This document shows positions 43,845-55,960 of a DNA stretch of 64,000 bases, in pieces (the first letter of the stretch is position 1; each line of letters opens with the position of its first letter). Below the pieces are notes generated by a model. That model saw only the letters and a program-made list of their open reading frames with translations. It had not been told where the DNA came from and searched no databases. The stretch spans positions 868,001-932,000 of the forward strand of contig JAGVRJ010000006.1 of the NCBI GenBank assembly GCA_019059635.1, written 5' to 3'. Both the position numbers and the translations under genes were made by a program. The stretch is from Proales similis (Eukaryota; Rotifera; Eurotatoria; Ploima; Proalidae).

Positions 43845-46800
43845 ATGAGCGTCGCTTGTCCACAGCCGCAGCTGCCCACAATACCGATCAAGTCGATGGC
43901 CAAGAGCAAATTTGTGCCGCTGGTCGTCTACAGCTTCAACAATGAGCCGCCGATTCCATTCAAACTGTTCGAGGTAGGCGAGTCAGCTCGAGTCGTGTGA
44001 TGCGAATTTCAAGCCACAGAAATTGAATTCAAGGATCAGAAACTGCACAGCTTCATCGAAGACGTCTTGGAAAAGTGTGTAGGCGTTTCAGCTTTTTGGA
44101 TGCCATTCTAGCGTTGACCAAGAATCTTAAATCTACGTCAGATTCGACTCGCTCAAGGGCAAAAACGCCAACGAACTTGCGGTGCGACTGCGAGCAAGCT
44201 ATCAGTTTATAAACGAGAAGAACAGGAGCGATTTGTTGACGCTCGACAAAGGTGCCAAGTTCCATGAGGTCGAAGTCTGCTTTAATCTGGTAGCGATGCG
44301 ACTTGAACAACTGTAAAGAATCTGTTGAACTTGAAATCGACTCAATAGGAAACGGAAGTGAAACTGCGAGTTGAGAAAATCGGCGGAATGAAGAACAGCG
44401 AGAAACTGATCGAAGAGTTGGCCAGCATTCATCCGTTTATTCAGGCCGACCGCATTTTTGCCTACGAGTTCTACGCCCGAGGGGGTAGAAAGCTTCTGTT
44501 TGACATCATCAAAGACCTGGCACCCAAGAACGAGCCGAGCAAATGGTAAATAAAAGTGCCCGCTGGGACGGCATTCCCGGCCTTTTGTCAACTGAACTGT
44601 CGGAACTGTTTCCGAAAGGAGCGCTCTGCGGCATCTCTACACAATTGTGCTCGTGATGGTCAAAGAATGGAAACTGAGCTCTTGGGAGGATATCGACCCT
44701 TTGGTCCTTCAGCTCATCTCTCAGACTCTGAACGAAGCTGGCAAGGAGAGCAAAAAGCAGAGCACTCCGGACTTTATCGTTCTTCTCTTTGTTCGCCTGA
44801 GCATTGAAATAATTCAAAACAGGTACTCGAGTGAAATCCGAGCGCTTGCTGTCAAGTGCATGTCTGATGCTCCGACTTTAAGTGTTCAGTGTAGAGCGGT
44901 GCTCATCCAACAGCTGAAAATTGCCGAAATAGTGTTTCTCCTACAAAGGTACATTCAGTTGCGATCTAAGGCCAATTTCTGATCTCAACGCATGTGAATC
45001 AAGGCCGTCGACCGAAATCAAACAAGCGCTCTTGGAGCTGTTCAATACGTGCTACATCAAATGCGATCCATCATCGAGAGATGTAACAACTTCAGACTCG
45101 ATTTAATGACACACGCAGGTCTAAAATGAAAATTAGAAGTTCAACAGTGTTCTTACTCAGCCACTGATGGGAGTCGTATTTAGAGAGGTAAGGTTTTTAA
45201 AAGCGCCAACTCGATTCGTCAAACATGTTTGTGTGAATGCGTGTAAGCTAATCAACTCGGTGATCCTTCGACATTGCGGGCCGAGTAGCATTTCAAAGAG
45301 CGGCTCGGTCAAAGTGCCGGAGCAGCGTAAGCAACGTCGCTCTTCAATAGCCAGCCTCATTCTTCAAAACCAAAACATCCGCCTTCCTTTACGTGTTAAA
45401 CATCGGCTAGAGAATGACCACGGCCATGTAGAAGCGATATCGGTGAAAAGCCTTTTCCAAGCTTGACTCTTGCTGTCTCTCTTGGCGTGTCTAAATGCTG
45501 CTTATTCTGTTGCTTGCGTGATTACTCTGCTCTCACTCTCTAAGCGTTTCAAAGCTTTTTTTGTATTAACCATTCAGCTTGCCTCATGATGGTCAATGCG
45601 TTATCTAATAGTCTGCTTCTTCAAGCTGGCCAAAGACGACTCAAATCCTGCTAGAGTGCTCGGCGCAATGGCTCTGCTACAGAAGAACATTCTCAGCATC
45701 GAGTTGGAGCGCAGAATGCAGCTGCCTGTTGACTCGGTATAATCCTGTCTACGGTCAAAGACGTGCTCATTGACCAAATCAACTTGATTCTTGAGTTTAG
45801 GATAGCTTGGAGAGATTGGCTCAAATTTTCAACGAGTTGTGTCATCAAAGTGGAGCAAAACTCATTCAGACGGTAATCTTTCCGACTTTTTGTCCGATCG
45901 CTACGCCAGGTTAAAAATTGACTGCAAAGGCGAGCCAAGAGCTAAGTACTTGTCCGCCCGGAATGCTCGCCTACGACTTGATCGAGTTTATCTTGAGTAA
46001 ATCGTCGCTGAGACCAATGCTCCCCTCTTTGCTTAGTGACTTGACAACGCGACATAGCGACTATTCTTTTCCATTTGTAAAAGCATGTGTCCATCTCGTC
46101 AAACATTTGTGCGACTGGCTCGAGATCAGAGGTGATTGCCAATTTCGTGTGTCATTATTGAGCAAATTAGAATGAGAAAACATTTCCAAGGTGAAACGAG
46201 TGAAACGATCGAAGCCAGACATGAGATTTTGTTTATTATGTTCACGATTGATAATGACGGAATATTCGACTTTTTTGTCAAATGCCTTTGGCTGTTTCAG
46301 CGCTTATGGGTCGAAATGAAAGCGCAGGCGCTTGACTTTGATCGAGTAAGATGAAATGCCGGATTCTGATGGACTCACTTTGTGACACAGGTCCCACAGG
46401 CCATGTTGGCGTTTAAGGAATCTCTGCAGAAAATCATGGACGACGTAAATGCGACCCAGAACAGTGAGAGTGAGCTCAAGCGTAAAATTCTCGATTTGGA
46501 CGTTCTGATAGAAACTTGGCGCTACGACTTTATCAAAAGCGTCAAGGTCAAATTTGACAAGAGCTCTTCAGAACCAATAAGGTAACCGCTGCCGCTAGAG
46601 TAGAATTTGCTCAAGATTCAAAGTCGAACGGACATTCAGGCAGCTCGAGAACGCTTTGGGAGAAGAGCTATTGAGCGTCGTTCGGCCAAAGCGATTGAAT
46701 CCTTTGTGCAAGGGAGAGAAGTTCGTTCGAGTGTTGGGTAAAGATCGAAAGCCCAAAGGTAAGCTCAAACAATCGAGACACGAAGAGTTAGCTTTACGAT

Positions 46801-47282
46801 GAGCTAAATGTCTCCAGGTAAACAAAAGTGGTCACTAACGGCCGACTTCAAATCGCTTTGCTACTCTGAATGCGATTCAAACGAGCGAGAGACGCATACG
46901 GACTACATCGAAATAGAGCGAATCGGCGATGTCCGCAAAGAGGAGAATCAGAAGAAAATGGTGAGCGCGTCTATGAGCTATTCAAAATCGCTCGAATTTT
47001 TAAATAAATGCCAAGTCGTTCTCGCTGGTGATGACTTATCGCAAACTCGACGAGACCGGAGAGCAGCAGGCGATCTTGGCTCATAGCAATGAACAGATCA
47101 TAGACACTTGGCTTGAAGGCCTGAATCTTCTCATTGACTCAAAGCTCTCCACCAACATGGCCTGTTTTGTCGAATGCTTGGTTGATACTCAACTTCTTGA
47201 TCTGCACACTCTGGGCATTGAGGTTCCCAACAAAGTTCCCGACATCCCTCCGCTCCCGTCTGACATGCAGTTTGCCTCCTGA
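43845..47282 (+). CDS. ELMO engulfment and cell motility protein
   Basis: ELMO binds DOCK proteins to activate Rac, controlling engulfment, motility and fusion. Exon count is high (about fifteen), with introns of 40-60 nt. In order: an N-terminal Ras-binding-like region and armadillo-type helices (VEKIGGMKNSEKLIEELASIHPF, AYEFYARGGRKLLFDIIKDL), an ELMO domain (SALLSPPGMLAYDLIEFILSK-like, then VKHLCDWLEI, and FFVKCLWLFQRLWVEMKAQALDFDRV), the linker LKRKILDLDVLIETW, a PH domain (KQKWSLTADFKSLCYSECDSN), and the C-terminal helix with proline motif (VPNKVPDIPPLP), which binds the DOCK SH3. The order and wording match vertebrate ELMO1-3. The segment 45190-45623 contains one further exon, probably near 45248-45328; that intron structure is uncertain. 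AATAAA is at about 47338. Confidence 0.85.
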
Positions 47283-47753
47283 TTCAAGTTCTAGACCCTC
47301 TACTCCACTGACTTCTTAAAATGCTCGTTTACTTTTGAAATAAAATCAATTTTAAGTTAAAATTCGGGTCTACGCTAGGCAATGTGAGAAAGGCAAATGC
47401 TGCATTTGAGTTTGATTATGAAGAGATTCAAAATTCATTGTGCTAATAAATTCATAAAACTTATTGAGCTCCTTAAAGATTGATTGGGCCGTCGCTTGGC
47501 ATTTGTTTTTTCTTTCTTTGAATATATCAAGTAACGGCGGGATCTCGCTTACTATGACTGGTGTGAAAAAAAAGGGTCAAGTACAGATTCGATACGAGCA
47601 AATCGGCGTTTACTAATTTGATTTCGCAACTTTATCAACATCTGCTCGACCTTGCGACAAACGACGCTTCACGATGGGAACCAGCAATCCGTTTCTAAAG
47701 TTGACAACGCTAAAACATTCATTTTCACGGGCCATTTCGATCGAGTGAAAAAC
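47283..47753. other. Intergenic region
   Basis: 470 bases between ELMO and the third MAM-like gene. AATAAA near 47338 serves ELMO. I see nothing else; a minus-strand open frame at 47613-47822 looks like a shadow. Confidence 0.5.
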
Positions 47754-48699
47754 ATGGCGCTTGCGATTTTTTTCGGCCTCTTGTTGAGTAAGGAAAATTT
47801 CGAATAGACTAAAATAATTCAACTCAAGTTAAGTTTAGTTCAAACGCTTCGGGCTAATGAGGACCTTATTAATGAACCGATTTTCACCTATGATTTCAAC
47901 AACAATTCGCTGTTCGATGACGCCCGCGTTGTCGGGGCGGGCAGCCTTGAAGTACTGACAAATTTGACCTTCGCCGAAAGCCAAGGCCAGAACATAACAA
48001 TCACGGACTGGACGTCCATAAGTAGGCAATTTGATTTTATTCAACATCCTGACTTGGTTGGTCTCATTTGGATCAAGGTGAACTATCTAATAACCAGCTG
48101 CCTTGCCACTTTCCAAGTTCGATCTTTGGCCAGAAGAGCAGTTTTTGCCAGCTAAATGAAGCTTGTGATGGTTTTGTTTGTCAAACAGACATGGGCCTTG
48201 CCGACTGTGCACAAGGTATACAGCTCATCTTCAGACGGCTTATTTATTAAAAAAAAAACTCAAACGAAGGCTATTTCGCGCTACTACAAAGCCAAAACGG
48301 TCCTAAATGGATAAAGCTTGAGCTCAACGAAAATGTTGAGCTCAATTCAGACAACGTCTATAAGGTCGGAATTAGCCATATATTCTACGCGCAGCAATGC
48401 GATCCCAGCGAGCTCTCTTTAGAAGTCAAGTTAGAAGACTTGAGCTCGCTTAAAAGTTTTACTATTCTTCGTCTGACCGGCTCGAGTGCGAAGAGTCAGC
48501 AACTCAAGTCAGATCCATTTGAATTAGACAAGTCTGATTCGGGAACGTTCCGAGTAAACAGAAAAAAAAACTGAGGCTCAAATCATCTCGTAATTCTCGT
48601 GATTTTAAAAAGGTCATAGTTGAGGCCAGAGGAAACTGCGATTCGGCTGCGAGCTGGTTCATAGCTTTTGACAACATTTCAATCTTGAAGAGTGATTGA
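47754..48699 (+). CDS. Secreted single-unit MAM-like protein
   Basis: Signal peptide MALAIFFGLLL, then an intron (about 47795-47839), then one MAM-like unit of about 240 aa with no stalk and no membrane helix. It starts PIFTYDFNNNSLFDDARVVG, parallel to YTFDEGTLFDDANVLG of the 19.8-24.0 kb gene. It has ITITDWTSIS (the paralogue has ITVTDWTSIS), then SSFC, then DCAQG before an intron at 48212-48270, and ends GNCDSAASWFIAFDNISIL. The intron positions after CAQG and before VIVEARGNC match both other family members. Stop TGA 48697-48699. Being unanchored, it may be a soluble ligand or decoy for the membrane-bound paralogues; this is inference. Confidence 0.65.
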
Positions 48700-49083
48700 T
48701 GAAAAGCAGTGAAAGCCGACCGCTGCCTTGGACGGCGCAGCTGTTTTTGCGAATTAAAAGTTGAAGAGTAAATTTGAAAAATAAACTATCAGAACGAAAC
48801 GACCTGTTCTAGTGTTTATGAAGAGGGGATGACAAAGCAGTGTTGAGAAACAGCTGAACGAGAAGCATTCGTCTATCAGAATGCTTGGATTTAATATTTG
48901 CCTCTCTTCTTTGGCTGTCTCTCTCTCTCTCTCTCTATCGCTCTCTCGCTTGCCATTGCTCGTCCCCAAAGCAAATAAATTAATTCGTCTAGAATGTAGA
49001 AGTGTACCGATTAAGCGGGCTGAAAAATGGTCCTACTTAAACGAGCGCCACTTTCTAAACAACTGTCACATCACATTTGAAAA
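48700..49083. other. Intergenic region with (CT)n run
   Basis: A CT microsatellite is at about 48918-48955, just upstream of the protease gene. A frame across it has no coding character. Confidence 0.5.
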
Positions 49084-50437
49084 ATGTTTGCCCTTGCTTG
49101 CCGTACCCTTTTGTTGGCACTCACGTTTTGCTTTGCCGTGCCAAGCTCTGGCTTACCTGCTTTGCCCTCAGACTTTGAGCTCGCGGCAGTTAAAACCAAG
49201 CAGGCGATGCCCGCTGGGGAACGACTGCAGTACAAAAATGGTTCGTAATTCAATCTTCTGAAGCCAATGTGACAAACAAATAATTCAAGACAAAGGAGAG
49301 CTGTGGGCCAAGATTGTTGGTGGCGAGGAGGCGAAACCTCACAGTTGGCCTGCATCGGCCATTTTGGCTCGAGTCAGCTCAAAGTTTGACTACTTCGTAT
49401 GCGGAGGGACGATAATCAGCGATCGAATGATTCTCACTGCCGCTCACTGCTTTCGATCGTCAAGGCCAGATCCAGATGGCCACGCAGCATATGTTGGCCT
49501 TCACACTCTAGACGGAAGCCAGAACGACGAAAACACCATCAGAGTCAAGATCAGCCAAATTGTTGTGGTAACGACTTGAAAGAATGAGCTGTTTTGGAGA
49601 CTGATTTATTAAGAGGAAAAAAAAGCATCCGAACTATAGACCGATATCGGCACTGAACGACATTGCCATTTTGGTCTTGAGCGAGAAGCTTCAATTTAAT
49701 GAGTTTGTGCAGCCCGCCGAACTGCCACCAGACGATTCGGACGAGTTTCCATCCTCTGAAAGTCGCGCGATCGCAGTCGGATGGGGCAATACGGCTGAAG
49801 TAAACGCCTCAGTGAGCAATACACTTCAAGAAGTCACTCTGACCGTTTATGATCCGTCCGCGTGCTCGGATGTCTATCCAGAAACAAGCAAAGACTGGGG
49901 TCGGCAGATTTGTGCTGGACACCTTCCAGGTGGCAAAGATACCTGCCAAGGTATTTGGGCAAGCTCGACTCAATCATCGTCAAAATGAATAATCGTCTGT
50001 TTGCAAAAGGTGATTCAGGTGGCTCACTGTATGCCGAAATAGAAGAAAACGGCCGAACGAAATACATCACAGCGGGAATAACTTCGTATGGGGATGGATG
50101 TGCCCGACAAGGCTTGCCCGGGTAAGTGAGCTCTAGAGTTTTCCTCGAATCGAACCACTTCATATTATTGCTCCTTATTTGAATTTGACGCGCAGTGTTT
50201 ACACTCGTGTGAGCTATTACCTGCCTTGGCTTCGAGAAAACGGTAATTATTCACCTCACGACACATATGTCTTATATCTAAATGCCAACGCGCGATTCTT
50301 TTCTCTTTGCTCTCGTGGCAAAAGGTTTCGGCTCGGAAGAAGGCGTACCGCCAACGACGACGACTAAAAGACCGCAGATCAATGACATCGTGAGCATATT
50401 CGACATAATTGACTCTATCTTGTCTGGAAACTCCTAG
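49084..50437 (+). CDS. Trypsin-like serine protease (S1A), secreted
   Basis: Signal peptide from ATG 49084 (ALACRTLLLALTFCFAV). A propeptide of about 40 residues (through LQYKN) is followed by an intron and the activation site KIVGGEEA. The catalytic triad is complete: TAAHC (His57), LNDIAIL (Asp102), QGDSGGS (Ser195). Asp189 is present (KDTCQGDSGGS), so cleavage after Lys/Arg is expected; GYT-like GCARQGLPGVYTRV is in place. After the domain, an extra exon adds a Thr/Pro-rich tail (VPPTTTKRPQINDI...) ending SILSGNS. About six exons; introns near 49241-49288, 49567-49627, 49950-50010, 50122-50195 and 50241-50326. The domain order is that of digestive or haemolymph proteases with a small C-terminal extension. 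Confidence 0.85.
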
Positions 50438-50651
50438 AGCGACCATAAACGTTCAATAAGCTTCAATGTGTTCTACGCTTTAGTTTTTCGATTGAACAAT
50501 CACAAACTGAATAGTAAATGTTGTAACTCAACAATTTAACCCTTAACATGAAAACTTTACTCTGAATAAAAACTGACTACTTGTAAGACAAGCTATGGGG
50601 CCAATAAAGAAGAGTAAGGAAGAGAGAGTGGCTAGAGGAAGAGAAAAATTC

Positions 50652-50723
50652 AGGTTCTACCGAGATTTGAACTCGGATCGCTGGATTCAAAGTCCAGAGT
50701 GCTAACCATTACACCATAGAACC
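50652..50723 (-). tRNA. tRNA-Gln (anticodon TTG)
   Basis: The minus strand folds as a full 72-nt tRNA: 7-bp acceptor stem (GGTTCTA/TAGAACC), D arm with A-box TGGTGTAATGG, anticodon stem-loop CTGGACTTTGAATCCAG, and T arm with GTTCAAATC. The anticodon TTG in the loop specifies Gln. No intron. A run of T follows the 3' end (AAAAA at 50643-50647 on plus), a Pol III terminator. Confidence 0.92.
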
Positions 50724-51412
50724 TCTGTAGACTAGCGCGAGCTCATTCAGGCCATATTGCTAATTTTTACGTTTTTTTTTGGTCAGCAAGCCAATTAAGC
50801 AAGAAAATAGGCCGACTTGGGTAATCGATTGTTACTAAAAGAAGTGAAAGATGCAAATTGTGAACGAACTTAATTGAGCAAGTGAACAATGGAAAACGAA
50901 AAAGAAATGGGAGAAGCGAAGAGACAGAGAGAGAGAAAGAGAAAGGAGAAAGTTTTTGCAAAAGGGCACTATGGCAAACTCCAATTGGTTTGGAAATCGA
51001 ACCAAGCGGCCGGGATTTTGATCAAAAGGGCCAGAGATTGATACGGAGCAAAGAAAGGAAAGGAGAGAGAGAAGAGAGCCCGAGTAGTGTCACTCTGAGT
51101 ACAGAAACCGGGTCGGTCGGACGGTCAGTCAATAAAGATCCGATCAAATTAAAGGGCTCAATTTTAAAACTGCAGGGCAAGCAAACGCAATTAGAACGGT
51201 CGGTAATAAGAGAAGGCGGTCAAGTGATAATATAAATGAGAAAGGCGGCCGCGTGCGAGATTAGTTGCACAAAATTTCTAATCAATTTCGACTGAGATGA
51301 AGGGGGATTAGGATCGGCGTCGCTCGTCCGTCTGCCTGCTCATTCGCACAAATTATTTAAGCGCGCCGACTCACTTGTTCAGTTTTCATTTTAATCTTGA
51401 ATCTAGAGCCAA
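50724..51412. other. Intergenic region, A/G-rich
   Basis: 690 bases upstream of the CBM14 gene. A purine-rich stretch (about 50885-50960) creates open frames that lack coding character. A TATTTAAG element near 51354-51361, about 55 bases before the ATG, is a possible TATA box. Confidence 0.4.
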
Positions 51413-53858
51413 ATGATGAACGCGCGGCTGCTTCTGCACAGTTCAACTTGCTGCATTCTGTTCGCCTTGCTGTTGGCTGACTGCTTCGCTCTCAATGACT
51501 GTGAGCTCTTTTGCTTTCCTCGTCGTCATCAACTCTCGCCTCGTTCTAAGTGGCAATTATTTTTCAAGTTTTAGGAAATGAGAACTCCTGCATTGACTCG
51601 TGTTCGAACTTTGAGCCAAAGTATACAATCGATCTAGATTCTGCAAAAGCAGAACTTGTCGATCCCGACCTCGTCGAAGTGCTTGAACAAGACGCGAATC
51701 CGAGCTCAGCTCCTTGTTCACGCGACGGTAAAAATGAGCGTCCTCTTGTTCAATTTCCAGTTTTGAAATCGCGATTCAAGTTTTGTTAAGAATCCCGTTC
51801 TACAAATTAGCCAAAGGAGCGATCGCCAGACTTGAGCTCGAGTTTGGCAGCATACCCTCTGGCGTGACCTTTCACGTTGGCAATTCACCAACAAACGATC
51901 TTAATGGTAAGCTTTGCCGAAGAGATATTGCCCAAGCCAGTTGTACTTGAGCAATTGCTCACAAGGCGGCGACCGAGGTAGCAGTGATCACAATGCCGAA
52001 ATATACTCAAATGAAACTCACCTCCGCTACTACATGGCATCCGAGAGTGTTTGCGACGAACCAGTAGCCAACGCTGACCTGGAGCATCTCTTGCTGCTGA
52101 ACGAAACTGTTGGCTTGCTGACGCCGTTCTCAAGGATTGTTATATATGTCGGCGAGCGCTGGGTCCGTGTTGACGATTTGGATCGAAAATCAACAATTTA
52201 CTATCGCAACGATTTCCTGTTTCGCTTCGGAGCGCCCGAAGGCCGATGCGGATCGGATCGTAAAGCGTCGCCTTATCTTTACATCGGCCTTAATCGAGCT
52301 ATAGCCGATTCCAAGCTGCTGCCCGGTTCTGGCCTTTGTGCTGCTCGCGTCTCATTCATCAACTGTGAGACTGACGATCAGCCAGCTTTGGATGTGAACT
52401 TGAGGGAAATGCGATCAATTGGCAACGATGCAAACATCGAATGGGTCGAACCACTGGGCTATATGGAGCCGCGAGCAACTCATCCGACCTGCTCAGGCCA
52501 AGGTATTGTTGTTGCAGTGCCTGTTCATACGAATCACTCCACTCAATCGACTTGAATCAAGGCGTTCTTAAGATGAAATTCGACCCGCAACTAAGAAAGA
52601 TCGCGCGCGTTGATCTCGAATTTGGACAACTCCTGTCTGGATTCACATTTAATATTGGCGATTCGCCAACCAACAACGGCTACGGTGAATATGCTCGAAT
52701 CTCTCACTGATTGTTTAGTCAGTACCGTTCAATGGCTGATAAACAAACAAAGGCGGCGATTCTGGCTCGACATCCAACTCTGCAGAGGCGCATAGCAATG
52801 ACAACAGGTTCTACGTGTGGCTGGTAATTGTCCTAAACTGAACTTTTTGCCGCGTTAACTTTTGAAAATTCAATGTCGTGCGGCTGAGTAGAACACCAAG
52901 TATTGTGGGGACAGTCTCCTCTATCGAGTCGATTACAATCTGATTGAGAGTCTAGGACGGGTGGTGCTGATTGTGAGCAATGAAAGACTCGAGGTGGCCA
53001 ATCATCGTGGCTACCATCAGACGATAAATAACGAGTTCCTCTACAATCTGAACGGACAAAACGTGTCGTGCAACTGCTTTGACACCAGATGCTACCCGGA
53101 CACCCCAACTGACTATGATCTTTACATTGGCCTAAATCGCGTTATCGGCGGCACCTTTCGGCCCGGAGTCGGTCTCTGTCGAGCTGCGCTCTCTTGGGTC
53201 CAATGCAAGCGTAAGTGACTCGAAAGTCGAATTGGAATCGATTGTTCGTTGAGTGTTTATTTAAAAATCTTAGCGGTTGTCAAGACAAATAATACATTGG
53301 AGAATGTGGACTATGTAGATTGGTACAAGATAAACGTCAAAAGTCAACCTCAGCGCATATTTGCCGAGGCCAAAGCAGAGAAAGAAGAAGAAGACGATCT
53401 GAGGAAAGTAGCTAAGAAGGAGACAACTGTAAAGCCCATGAGCACGACTCCAATGCCAACCACATCAACAGCCACAGCAGCGATCAAGACAACAGCCAAA
53501 GCGGCAAATGATCATAACAGAGCTCCAGATAAAGAGAGACAATTTAAAATAGTCAATGGAACTCTTCTTGACTCTTTGCTTTCGCTGCCCGTCGCCAAAA
53601 AAGGTAATTACATTACTGTCCGTCCGGTTTTTAGCATCAGCTGAGGTTTTTCTCGCAGCCCGACCGTCAGGTACGCAACGTTCGTTCAATCCGTGCTCGG
53701 CCGAGAATGTCGAAAAGGGCAATATCTACCACGAGTGGCTTGAAGATTCCAACAAGTTCGTGTTTTGCGAACGAGCTGGCCAGTTTCGCATTATTGCCTG
53801 TCCTCCCCACATGGTCTGGTCTCAAAAGTATCAGCAATGCCTCGACATTGCCTATTAG
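51413..53858 (+). CDS. Two-repeat secreted protein with C-terminal CBM14
   Basis: Signal peptide from ATG 51413 (LLLHSSTCCILFALLLADCFA). Two homologous blocks of about 230 aa follow, in about eleven exons. Each starts with a conserved run (FHVGNSPTNDLNGGDRGSSDHNAE in block one, split by an intron, and FNIGDSPTNNGYGGDSGSTSNSAE in block two). Each then has a strand-rich part ending in a short motif: YIGLNRAIADSKLLPGSGLC and YIGLNRVIGGTFRPGVGLC, then a Cys. A Thr/Lys-rich linker (about 53330-53600) leads to CBM14 (NPC..., WLEDSNKFVFCERAGQFR, CPPHMVWSQKYQQC), the peritrophin-A type chitin-binding domain with its six-Cys pattern. The repeat block resembles no named domain I recall. A cuticle, peritrophic or wall protein is likely. 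Confidence 0.7.
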
Positions 53859-54057
53859 GCTCCGGCACTCCATAATCATTCCTCAAATCGAATTACTCTC
53901 TCTCTCTCTCTTTTACTGTCTTTTTTTTGTGGCATTTTTCCTTTGAATTTGAATCATCTGTAGCTGCAATAAACACTGATGCTGTTTAATAAATGCCAAA
54001 AGGACTAGAGTTGTTTGTGTTGACTTGTGCCGCTCTCGGTTGAGGTAGACGCTTCAA

Positions 54058-55395
54058 TCAGCCGACAATAAAAGCGTGCATTTGCAGTTTACTAGCTGCT
54101 GGCCGCAAGTTAAACGGTCTACAGTTGAAACTTGAAGAGAAACGGCAGAAAAATGCTTTTGGATTTAGAGACTTGACCTGATCAGGCACTTTTGAAGAAA
54201 ATTGTTTGCCGCCTTGGACAAGTTGGCCAGATCCGGAGGCCGAGCCAAGTCAGTCAGAAACCTTGGAAATGTTCACAAGTTCAAGCTATTGGCGAGCTTT
54301 TCAGTCCAAGTCAGAGCAAACCAAGATTTCCCGTCGCCTGAAGTGATAAACGGCTTTCCGGTGCCCATCTCGAACATCAAAACTCCCAGACTCCACACAT
54401 CGACCCGGGCATCATACGGGCCGATTGAAATCAGCTCGGGCGCCTTGCAACAAAGCAGTTGGCTGAGATTGGCTTGCTAAAGAGCAACGCCGATTGATTA
54501 CCATGTAGGCCGGGGTGCCGATCACTTGAGTAGATGCATCGCTGAGTATTGTATTTGGCGATTGAACTATTTTGGCGCCGCCGAAATCAATCAGAGTCAA
54601 GCGCTGGTCTGGTCCGATCATGACATTACTCGACTTGATGTCTCTGTGGATCACCCCGCAGAGATGCATGTACTCGACTGCGTTGAGCAGCTGCTTGGTC
54701 AGGTATTGAATCAGAAACTCGGGTAGCTTGCTGTTCACCACGAGCAGCTCATTAAGACTCTGGCCCGGAACGAACTGCATGACAAGTGAACTGAGCGATC
54801 CGTCTGCTTTGAGCTGGTAGCCGAGCAGACTGAACGAGCAATAAGAAAAAAAAATGAAACGATTTAAAATTGTTTGATTTGCTACCGAACAATTGCTTGA
54901 TGATTGAGCCGTCTCAAACACAAATACTCGTTCTGGAACATGGTGTTTGAACACTGCTGCAGCGACAAATCGATCATTTTCTTTTTCACCTTAATCGCCA
55001 ACTTTCGATTAGAATGGTCGATGGCCGAGTAGACCTGAATTTGACTGCGTCCAAATCGATCGAAGAGTGAGGCAGGAACAAAGTTACTTTGCCAAATGAG
55101 CCTTCGCCCACTTGAAAGCTGGCTCGATAGCGAACTAATTCATCGTCCACAGTGCATTGGTAGATGCCTTCCTGTCGCCGCGAGAGTTTTTCGAAATCGA
55201 GTCGGATACGTTCACCTGATAGAAAGCCGATCTACCTGATTTAGAGGAGTGTGGAGCAGGGCATGCGCCGTCGAGTCCTTGAAGAGCACGTTTTACACAA
55301 AACAGACGAACGAGGAAGAGTCAAAACTCAACTATCAAGCGTCCGGCGATCCAAACAAGACTTCGACCTATTTTCCTGAACGACTCGAGCAGCAT
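54058..55395 (-). CDS. Protein kinase, MAP3K-like, paralogue 1
   Basis: Kinase domain with all key residues: Gly loop GEGSFGKV, Lys in LAIKV, then MFQNEYLCLRRLNHQAIVR, VIHRDIKSSN, LIDFGGAKI and the APEL motif (PAYM/APELISIGPYDARVDVWSLGVLMFE). Exons end correctly when introns near 54451-54508, 54195-54256 and 54094-54140 are removed. The end then reads CLI(S)FNCRPFNLRPAASKLQMHAFI, the family C-lobe block. The C-terminus is at TGA 54058. The 5' part (about 55185-55395) is tentative: ATG 55395, MLLESFRKI, then an intron whose placement restores phase. Ser/Thr kinases of the MAP3K/STE type start MAPK cascades. It lies just downstream of a related kinase. Confidence 0.72.
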
Positions 55396-55960
55396 CGCTA
55401 GCTCGTTTCTAATTTCATTTCAATCAATTATGATGCGAATAATAGCAAATTCTAAATCAAAACAATCTGAGCTCGAAATGCGAGTGTCGGACACAGATAA
55501 TTGAATTTAAGCTCAGTGAGGTGCTCAGATAGAGTCACTTGAGCGAATTGGAATCAATCAGATCATCATCATGTTTTTAAAAGCCAACTTTTCAACTCTT
55601 GGGTCAGTAGTTGAGTGAAATAAAGTAATTAGATTTTTGTTCAGCGACTGATTTGACGACCAGGCCAGGACGAGGTTGACGATCACGGTCTGCTTGGATT
55701 GAAACCAAACGCATTCAAGCGATACAGTCGAAATGGTCATTTCACATCATTCAGTCAATTAGATCATGATTGACTTTTAGAAATCGACAGACCGGCAGAG
55801 AAGTGAACTGCACTGAGGACAAGATGTCGACTTGTTTACCACCACGCACGTTTCAACTCTTCACCAGATTCAGCCCACTTGCGAGCGAGACAAACAGCGT
55901 CAGCTGTGGCGCTTCAGAGAATCAACGAAGGGCTTTAGAGTTGAAGTTTATTGATTGCGC
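55396..55960. other. Intergenic region between two kinase genes
   Basis: About 560 bases. I see no further kinase exon. Short frames (for example 55558-55740 minus) lack coding character. Confidence 0.4.

Noticed and set aside
45167-45466. Separate gene in the ELMO interval
   Set aside because: Starts inside an ELMO exon and runs through probable intron; a part may be an ELMO exon but it is not independent.
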